Below, piece after piece: positions 56,331 to 64,000 of a stretch of 64,000 nucleotides of DNA. The notes under the pieces were generated by a model, which saw only the letters and a list, made by a program, of their open reading frames with translations, was not told the origin of the DNA and did not search any database. Source of the DNA: Rugalucina vietnamica. Lineage: Eukaryota > Mollusca > Bivalvia > Lucinida > Lucinidae. Both the position numbers and the translations under genes were made by a program. Numbering within the stretch: the stretch's first letter is position 1; each line of letters begins with the position of its first letter. Location of the stretch: the NCBI GenBank assembly GCA_964017185.1, contig OZ024877.1:3884006-3948005 (forward strand), written 5' to 3'.

Positions 56331-56984
56331 TGGAGTCTAACAAATGGTCAAGTCAGTCAGTAGTGTAAAAGCTTTGCCTGGAGGCACAAGTAGTCCATCA
56401 TTTTAGGCTCCAATGAGCGGGGGGGGGGGTACATTCGATTCCCACCCGAAAATGATAAATAAACATTTTTCTAGACAGAAAGAAAGTCAATCATTCTTTA
56501 GAGCAAACTGGAAAACTAATGTAGAACAAATAAATTAACTAGGATGACCTTATTTAATAATATTTCGTTACAAGACTTACAGCGCAAGGTACAGAAATTG
56601 ATAACAAGTAAGGACTTCAAGGACAACCACACATGAGGTCAAGACAGAACCTTCTAAATCTGACACTGAGGAATCAATGCGTAACATCTGTTTTTCAAGG
56701 AGAGCTGATGCTGGTGTCAACGTGTCAGACCAAACGATTAGAACTCGTCTGAGTGATGTTGACATTGGCTGTTCGATATAGACAAGACCGTAGATAAGGG
56801 CGATACTAACATAGTCAGTGGATTCAACAGCAATAATCACAAGTCTTATTTTCTGCAAAAGCCGAAACTCTTCGCTTTCATGGCGACAGAAGTTTTCGAC
56901 TCAGGTTCTCCACTACTAGTGTTTCGGCTCTGCAATGGACTGAGAAGTTCTTGGATCTATTTAGACATTTAACGTTGTTCTTGA
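56331..56984. other. Dispersed repeat end, then unassigned sequence
   Basis: AAAGCTTTGCCTGGAGGCAC at about 56368 and a run of G at about 56420 belong to the dispersed family. The rest (56460-56984) shows nothing I can support. A 93-codon frame on the minus strand (56577-56858) has no recognisable motif. Confidence 0.4.
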
Positions 56985-58400
56985 CTTCACTTTGTAAGGT
57001 TAATGCAAAACAATATATTTCTGCCATTTTATGTACCATTGATTTTGAAATAGCGTCATTTTATTAGATCAGACACTTGTAATGAATGGCGTTGCTCAAT
57101 TACAACCATTTTCAGAAATCTCTTAAACCATCTACTACAGCCATTATTTCGAGTTTCACGTATCTTGTTAACGATCAACCATTTACAAGAGAGCGGCCTC
57201 AGGAAAATTACCTTCACGAATGCAGCGTATTGGAATCATACAAATTCAAACTTCGTGGTACTAATTTCATGTCATCAAAACTAGCTGAAAAGGGTAAAGC
57301 GTCGATTACATTTATCGCGTTTCTTTTATAAATGGTCGGCCTCCAATGCTCTAGCAATTAAGTGCATTTAAGTCAATTACTTAACACGTGTATACATAAC
57401 AATTAACCTTGTATTTACTAGGAATATGTCCTGAAAATTAATGTAAGTTGATAAATGGACATAGATATGAAATCAAGTAGTCAATACTACAGAAGAGGCA
57501 AGTGTGCATTAAACAACAACACGCCAATGCAACATGGTCGTTACTCTCCCTGTAGTGAGAATGACCACCTTTATTCCTTGACTATTGGATGTTCATGTTT
57601 GTTGGTGAGCTCTTTGTTGGTTGACCAGGCAGGCAAATTCTAGCTCTAAACAGTCGGTTTCAAGTAGAGCAAGTCAATGTCAAGGAATCTACTGATGGTT
57701 CAGTGGTCTTGGCTTCGCGCATTAGTTCAGCTTCACATGTTCTGTTTTCTTCACAGGTCCTGTTTTCATCATAATGAGCTGCTCTACTGTTGATGAGACC
57801 TCGCCATTTTGATTGCTAATGTGCAGCCTCTTCCCAAGACTGTATTGGTATGTCGAAATCATTCAAAGAGGCTTTGAGGGTGTTTTGTATAGTTTCGTCT
57901 GGCCACCTTGAGAGCGCTTTTCCTCCTGTAATTCTCCATAGAAAACTTTCTTTGGATGTCGCTCATCAGGCAGTCTTATCACATAGCCAGTCCATCTTAG
58001 TTGTGCTAACTTTAAGGCTGTATGCATGCTTTGCATCCCTGCCGACTGACATATTTGTATCAGCGATGGAACTCAAAATACTCATTCGAGGTACATTCGT
58101 GGTTGCGTTGCAAATTACTTTATTAGGCAGCAGAACTTTCAGTGGCTCGACAGGCACGCATGTTTTACCTGCCCTTTTGTAACTCTTTCACACTGGCAAA
58201 AATAGCTATTGGATTTTAACCTTATCGGACGATTCTAAAACATTCAGGAAATTAAGATGTTAACATACATAATGCAAGCGCTGTGAAATGTATGACACAT
58301 CGTTGTCAATGTAGTTACCTTCCTGTTTGCTTCCTGTCATTACATATAATTAAATGTCATTTTCTGTGATTCCTTTTTACTTAAACGTGGCGATAAACTT
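56985..58400 (+). repeat. Duplicated segment, copy 2 (contains a LINE fragment)
   Basis: Collinear with 54380-55450. It lacks the MITE but carries an insertion (about 57510-58200) that includes a LINE fragment. TTACATATAATTAAATGTCA at about 58343 corresponds to TTACATATAACCAAATGTTA at about 55379. Confidence 0.7.
57672..58055 (-). pseudogene. Non-LTR retrotransposon RT C-terminal fragment, inverted
   Basis: The minus strand reads AGMQSMHTALKLAQLRWTGY, VIRLPDERHPKKVFYGELQE, then a broken frame over the part aligning with 21765-21930. It is the same LINE family as 21241-22010 but retains the block that copy lost. No catalytic motif is included. Frames are broken after KRSQGGQ. Confidence 0.7.
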
Positions 58401-58507
58401 TGCTAGAGAGCGCCATTAACCTTATGAATTTATATGCATTCAACCATGCACATGGACCTATAGAGACACTTGCTTTATTCTAAGACTGGTAGGATTAAAC
58501 GGCTAGA

Positions 58508-59108
58508 AAAAGGTACAAGTAGGCAAAAATCAGGAAAAGGCGCAATCAGAAAAAGATTCCCACTCCAAAAACCGAGGTGGGAAAAACCAAACTAACGATC
58601 AGGTACTTATACCATGAAACATATCGTAAGCCGAATGAGCAGCTATTTTCCCAATAGGTGGCCACTTAGTTACCTTAACTTAACTAAAATATGAAAACAT
58701 ACATAAGGCGCCAACAGCACAAAAAAAAATTAGACACCAAGACATAAAACAAAAAGAACCACCACAGAAGTATCGACTTGGAACGATCAGTAACACAAAA
58801 TTACTGGCGGGCTTAAACCGGTTTTACAGGTACCTAACCTCACCCTCAGCTTCTGCAGTGGTTCATAACATTAAGTTAGTTGTTCGGTACTCGTTGTGAA
58901 TCACTAACTAGTCAATGAATCATCAAGAACAAACAAATAAATCATGATAATAATCCTGATGAATCAAAAACCAGGACTCACAGATTGAGTAAGCTGCCCG
59001 ACGATGGAGATCCCTGGGCGCCGAATAACCTACTAACTCCGGAGCAAAAGAAAAAACACCAGTTGGACCCCGGTGGGCCAAGCAACAGACAAGAAGCTCC
59101 GGCCCCAA
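58508..59108 (-). mobile_element. PLE 3' region, inverted
   Basis: Starts at the terminus (GGTACAAGTAGGCAAAAATC), passes CCCAATAGGTGGCCACTTAG and CCTAACCTCACCCTCAGCTT, and ends CAAGAAGCTCCGGCCCC, short of the RT. Confidence 0.8.
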
Positions 59109-59265
59109 AGTCTGCCAGCTAGATGAAAAAAAAAACTGTGTTGCTTTGAACAAAAAGTAACTTATGATCTTCATCATTTCGAAATTAAATGTCGTGGTTG
59201 GAAATGTAGTGTCGGAAGATCACATGACGTGTACCATCTATACATAGCACAGTTCTTTGACACAC

Positions 59266-59500
59266 GAGCCGCATCGTGAGAAAACCGGATTTTTGCCTAG
59301 GCGAAAACAAAGGCGCAGATCAGCTTCGCGGTAACCGCGAAGCTGATCAGCGCCTTTGTTTTCGCTACACGGATAGCACAATTCCTCTTCTACTTAAATC
59401 CGAAATTTCAAGCTTATAGCTCTTTTCTGAGCTTGTACAGGCCGGTTTGTGTCGGACCTGGTCGGAAACCCCGAAGACCGGTTTTCTTGCGTCGCGGCTC
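59266..59500 (+). mobile_element. ~235-bp palindromic MITE, subtype 2
   Basis: Ends GAGCCGCATCGTGAGAAAAC and GGTTTTCTTGCGTCGCGGCT. The centre is a near-perfect palindrome of about 66 bp based on GATCAGCTTCGCGGT and its complement. Flanks (CACAC, CGATA) show no clear duplication. Confidence 0.85.
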
Positions 59501-59599
59501 CGATAAGTCTGAGTACAATCTGACATACAGCGTCAGGGAGTTGACTCTGGCTCAGTGTTAGAGCATTGGATTTCCGTTTACTGGGTCCTGGGATATTTT

Positions 59600-60055
59600 C
59601 AAGCTATGTTACGAATTTTATGAGAACCTTTGGAAGCAGTGAAAACATAGTAAGCCATATTGCGCAATTTTGGGACTTTGCAAAAGGAGTCTAAATCAAA
59701 GACAAATTCCTAAATAGTTAAAATATTGTTTAGAATTGTCCCTAAATAGGCATGTTTTGTGCACTCTGAACATTTTAACTTATCTAAAATGAACGGAAAG
59801 AAAAATATATTCTGCACTATGGATGATGTACGGGGAGATTTTTAAGGGCCGCCACACGGCACACCACCAGCTGCAGTAATTACGAATAAAATAGAAAAGA
59901 AAAGATCCTTTGGGAGCAATGAAAACATTAAAAGGGAGATAGTATGAGTCATATTGCGCAATGTCGGAATTTGCACAAGGAGTCCTAATCAAAGACAAAT
60001 TCCCAAACGAGGTCAAATAGTCAAAGTATTGTTTAGAATAAGTCCCTAAATATAC
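59600..60055. repeat. Dispersed repeat, uninterrupted reference copy
   Basis: CTGCACTATGGATGATGTAC at 59814, GGGCCGCCACACGGCACACC, and ATTGCGCAAT blocks at 59653 and 59954. Related to 25255-25520, 46736-47010 and 61980-63165. Two similar halves (59630-59760 and 59905-60055) form a partial tandem. Confidence 0.6.
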
Positions 60056-60535
60056 TTAGCATCAATGAAAAGTTACCAGTAAATCAAGTTCAATTAACAC
60101 ATGACAATATTTGATTCATTCTGTAAAGACAACTGCTGAAACCTCAGCATTCATTTTCTTGGCATAGAATGCCATCCATTATTGCTATTGAAAACGGTGC
60201 TCATCACAGCCGAACAGATTATACACAGTCCTTGACAAATGTCAGAAGCTTCCTATGGGGAAATGCAAAATTTGGGTACTACCTAAACGTAAGGTCCTCT
60301 ATTCCGGCAGTCGATGCAGAAATGTAAACCGATTTGGTGGGCCCAGGCGCTTTCACATCGGGTGTAAGGGGTATAAGGAGACGAGACGACTTGTCAAAAT
60401 AGTGTTTTCTAGTTCTCAAAAAGTTATTATAAAATGCATGTGTTGCACGTGCACCATAGTTCAAGGGCTAATGGAACTGTTGAATGTCTCTAACTCAATT
60501 TGCTGTTGATCAGAATCATGTTTTGAAAGAAAAAA
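60056..60535. other. No feature recognised
   Basis: An 84-codon frame (60255-60509) shows no family motif. No repeat match. Confidence 0.35.
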
Positions 60536-61979
60536 AATACAAGTAGGCTACGATCAGGAAAAGGTGCAATCAGAAAAAGATTCCCACTCCAAAAACCGAG
60601 GCGGGAAAAAACCAAACTAACAATAAGGTACTTATAACATGAAACATTTCATAAGCCGAATGAGCAGCTATTTTCCCAATAGGTGGTCTCTCAGTTACAA
60701 AAACTTAACTGAAATATGACAACAAACATAAGGCACCAACAGCACAAAAATTGTTAAAAATACCAAGACAAAAAACAATAAGAATCACCACAGAAGTATC
60801 GCCTTGGAACGAATTCAGTAATAGAAAATTACTTGCGGACTTAAACCGGTTCTAAGTGAGGGCCTTTCGGAACCAGAATTTTATGGTGACTTGGTTTACG
60901 AATTTAAGAAACTTATAGGAAGTAATGATTTTTCTTTTCAGTTTAGAAAAATCATAACACGTTACAGACGTATAGGTTATAACTTGAATGTTATGCGACA
61001 GTCTGCATGCTTAGTTTTTAACCCAATCACGGTTGATAACTATGCTGCCTTCTTTAATTGCACGCCGGTGGGTCGGGCGTCAGACTCTATGATGGCCCCG
61101 ACTTAAAGCTATTCATTTTAATTGGTTGGGGCCTGAGCTTCTTGTCTGTTGCTTGGCTCACCGGGGTCCAACTGCTGTGTTTCTTTTGCTCCGCAGTTAG
61201 TAAGTTATTCGGCGCCCAGGGATCTACATCGTTGGGCAGCTTACTCAATCTGTGAGTCCTGGTTTTTGATTCATCAGGATGTTTATCATGATTTATTTGT
61301 TTGTTCTTGATGATTCATTGGCTAGTTAGAGATTCACCACGAGGACCGAAGAACTAACTAAATGTTATGAACCATTGCAGAAGCTGAGGGTGAGGTTATG
61401 GCCATGTAAAATCGATTTAAACCCGCCGGTAACTTTGTGTTACTGATCGTTCCAAGTCGATACTTCTGTGGTGGTTCTTTTTGTTTTATGTCTTGGTGTT
61501 TAAAATATTTTTGTGCTGTTGGCGCCTTATGTGTGTTTTCATATTTTTAGTTAAGTTAAGGTAACTGAGTGGCCACCTATTGGGAAAATAGCTGCTCATT
61601 CGGCTTACGAAATGTTTTCATGGTATAAGTACCTGATTGTTAGTTTGGTTTTTTCCCACCTCGGTTTTTGGAGTGGGAATCTTTTTTCTGATTGCGCCTT
61701 TTCCTGATCTTTGCCTACTTGTACCTTTCTACAAGTTCCTAACCTCTCCCTCAGCTTCTGCAGTGTTTCAAAACATTAAGTTAGTTGTTCGGTCCTCGTG
61801 GTGAATCTCTAACTAGTCAATGAATCATCATGGACAAACAAATAAATCATGATAAATTCCATGATGAATCAAAAACGAGGACTCATAGATTGAATAAGCT
61901 GCCCGACGATGGAGATCCCTTGGCGCCAAATAACTTACTAACTCTGGAGCAAAAGAAAAAAACACCAGTTGAACCCCGA
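60536..61979. mobile_element. Three PLE pieces in minus, plus, minus order
   Basis: 60536-60856 is an inverted tail. 60857-61733 is a forward piece beginning in RT codons (LSEPEFYGD counterpart) and running to the family terminus. 61735-61979 is another inverted part of the 3' region. The junction at 60856/60857 is clean (ACCGGTTCTA next to AGTGAGGGCC). PLE elements commonly carry such inverted terminal copies. Confidence 0.8.
60857..61104 (+). pseudogene. PLE reverse transcriptase C-terminal fragment, well preserved
   Basis: From 60891 the frame VYEFKKLIGSNDFSFQ, RKIITRYRRIGYNLNVMRQS, ACLVFNPITVDNYAAFFNC to GRASDSMMAPT and TAA (61102-61104) is intact and differs from the copy at 42641 by very few residues. 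The first 11 codons are shifted by one base. This is the freshest RT remnant in the window. Confidence 0.8.
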
Positions 61980-63165
61980 AGTTTTATCATTTCAAAATAT
62001 CGAATTTTTTGTGGTGGTAACTTTTCATTGACGCTGAGTATAGGTATGTTTTGCGCACTCTAAAAATTCTAACTGAACTCAAAGGACCGAAAGAAAAATA
62101 CTGCACTACAGTGAACTCGACAATAGAGAATCATCGACAATGGCGAACCACTCGTAAAGATATTGCAGAATTTCTTGAAACTTAAACAAAATATTATTTA
62201 TTATATTACTCAGGCATTTACTTTCATCTATGCCTTGGGGTTTGGTAAAAGAATGGAGTCAAAATTCCACCGGACAATAAAATCAGGGTTGCTGAAACGC
62301 TTGACCCCTTAACTAAGATGCCTAGTTTATTGTTCCACAAAAAGTAACGTTCAGATAAAATGTGTTTCATACCTCGTTTCTAAGCATTAAATGATGGACA
62401 CTTTTGCATTACTTTAATGCCTAATATCCCTAGTTATGCAACATGCCTGTTTTTGATAAAAGTTTTTACACTGAAGGTAGATGTAAGCGGAGAAAGATGT
62501 ACATGTAAATTCGACAATAGCGAATCATACTTTGTGTGGTGAAAAGAATGTGCACAAAATACTGATAATCTACCTTTTGAAGGCTTGCCCTGGAACCATT
62601 TTGTTTGGTTAATGGCGTAACTAATATTGGTGCAAGTCGTGGTTTAACCATCTTGCTTTTAGGCTTACATTGATTCGTTAAAGCAATAAGACATGCTTAA
62701 ATCGGTAAAATTGACCTTTCCGATATGGCATTTGCTGTTGACAGTTAACGTAAAGCACAAAAGCAAATTAACACAATATTGTCGAACACCATTTAGTTTC
62801 GAATGATGATGACACCATTTGTGTGCAAAAATACTCTTCTAAAATGGTTTCTTATGGGCTATAGACTATCTGATTCGCCATTGTCGAGTTTGGTTCGCCA
62901 TTGTCTAATGCAGGAGGTATCATATCAACAGAGTTATCTCCCATTAAGAAATTGAATGAATTAAAATTATTATTTTCCTGTAAAGCTGAGATATGTTAGA
63001 TGTTCTTAGTATCAAATACAATAACATTTCCATGGTCGTGCTTAAAATAATAGCGTTAGATCTCTTAGTGATTCGCCATTGTCGAGTAAACTGTATGAGT
63101 GATGTACGGGGAGACTTTTAAGGGCCGCTACAGGCACACCACTAGCTGCAGTAATAAACAGTAAA
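61980..63165. repeat. Dispersed repeat copy, split by a TA-inserting element
   Basis: The left part ends AAAGAAAAATACTGCACTA at 62108 and the right part starts TATGAGTGATGTACGGGGAG at 63094. Both match 59800-59850, where they are continuous. Confidence 0.75.
62109..63093. mobile_element. TA-inserting non-autonomous element, ~985 bp
   Basis: Inverted ends: CAGTGAACTCGACAATAGAG at 62109 and, inverted, CAGTTTACTCGACAATGGCG at 63093. TA lies on both sides and occurs once at the unfilled site (59819-59820). The subterminal motif TCGACAATGGCGAATCA or its complement also appears at about 62130, 62511, 62871 and 62893. No transposase frame. Tc1/mariner-like. Confidence 0.85.
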
Positions 63166-63397
63166 GCCCGTTGCATATGAGCGTCCAGCATGGATTGCAG
63201 ATTAATTTCCTTATCTACCAAAGCACTATCATGTCATCTGACTACATGGCCTATTATCGTCCGAACGTTTTATATCATTCATAAATAAAAAGGATTTGCA
63301 GACAATGGAGAACCTTGTCTAAGCACCAGTTTTTGACACCAAAGCATTCAGTAGTGACACCAGTTTCTCTTATACAAGAATCAGCAGATATATATGA

Positions 63398-63470
63398 AAA
63401 GGTAAAAAGGTAAAAGTAGGCAACGATCAGGAAAAGGCGCAATCAGTACCAAGTAGGCAATGATCAGGCA
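63398..63470 (-). mobile_element. Two very short PLE 3' ends in tandem
   Basis: AGTAGGCAACGATCAGGAAA to GGCGCAATCAG, then ACCAAGTAGGCAATGATCAG: two partial copies of the last ~40 bp. Confidence 0.7.
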
Positions 63471-64000
63471 CAATGGACATTTTTACAGAAAAGTTCAATC
63501 TTAAAATCTAAAATCTGTAAATCCGCAACGGTAGTTAAAAATCGTTGATAATACTTGGTCAACAGCGTTTCAGAATCTTTAGACTATTTTACGGAACCCA
63601 GTTTGTTCATCAACTAGCTGTATGATCTGTTTGATCACCGGAGGAAGATCGGGTCCCAGAACAGCAATCTTTGTAGCGTACCAGTTAGGGTACCTAAGGA
63701 AACGTCAAACAATAGGCAACTATCATTGTGCATACCTTCTAAAATCACCTATATTCACATGCATTTCAATGTAAAACTTTGGATTTAAATGTTGGCATCC
63801 ATTCATATAAATTAAGCAGAAAATAATGTCGAATGACTGCATTACCGTTTAATTTAACAACCTGTTAAATGAATATGCTTTCCTCTATTTCTATTAACAA
63901 AATAGTTGGACTCTTATTTCAGTATTAAAACATTATTGAATATATCTGATACGGCTTAGAAAACTGCTGGTAAAACCGATTTGTAAATATGCAACATGAC
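63471..64000. other. No feature recognised
   Basis: Single-copy-looking AT-rich sequence to the window end. No gene supported. Confidence 0.35.

Noticed and set aside
57850-58182. 110-codon plus-strand frame as a gene
   Set aside because: It is antisense to the LINE fragment at 57672-58055.
1-64000. Bacterial-style operons, promoters or terminators
   Set aside because: Nothing supports a prokaryotic source: satellites, Pol III SINEs, LINE and PLE remains and intron-like signals all indicate an animal genome.

Overview
This is a stretch of metazoan nuclear DNA, about 60 percent A+T or more, almost entirely repeats and transposon remains. It is most likely from a mollusc, probably a bivalve. 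That guess rests on tRNA-headed SINEs of a bivalve-like type, a Penelope-like element, a CR1-group LINE whose ORF1 has PHD and SGNH domains, and GC-rich hairpin MITEs; no single marker proves it. I found no complete host protein gene. The only gene that looks intact and functional is a tRNA-Val(CAC) on the minus strand at 23.5 kb.

Layout. 1-15.29 kb is one large structure: two inverted arms (1-1240 and 13262-15290) made of ~128-bp tandem units that each carry nuclear-receptor-like half-sites, including perfect AGGTCAnnnTGACCT palindromes. Between them lie a duplicated tRNA-derived SINE and a ~206-bp satellite that changes orientation at about 2.6-2.84 kb around a coding-like exon fragment. 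The core of the satellite (about 4.7-10.7 kb) is a higher-order repeat of 1445 bp (seven monomers), flanked by more diverged monomers. A second exon-like fragment sits inside the right arm (14.24-14.51 kb). 15.2-16.3 kb holds another tandem repeat and a cluster of a 16-bp motif shared with the satellite.

16.6-47.35 kb and 54-64 kb are a mosaic of one Penelope-like retroelement (PLE) family, seen as about 20 pieces, mostly the last 300-700 bp, with two recognisable reverse transcriptase pseudogenes. Into these pieces are nested a ~930-bp mariner-like element, SINEs, LINE fragments, a ~235-bp MITE family with a long central palindrome (eight copies), a ~1.04-kb TA-inserting element in two copies (one carrying further nested elements), and foldback elements. 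Several insertions can be verified inside the window because an uninterrupted paralogue is also present.

47.35-53.72 kb is a near full-length CR1-group non-LTR retrotransposon (LINE): intact ORF1, then ORF2 with an endonuclease and reverse transcriptase whose motifs remain but whose frame is broken by three frameshifts and one stop. Its 3' hairpin and (ATT)n tail are shared by the SINEs at 19.1 and 33.8 kb, so this LINE family probably mobilised those SINEs. 54.4-58.4 kb contains a diverged direct duplication of about 1 kb, each copy marked by a different insertion.
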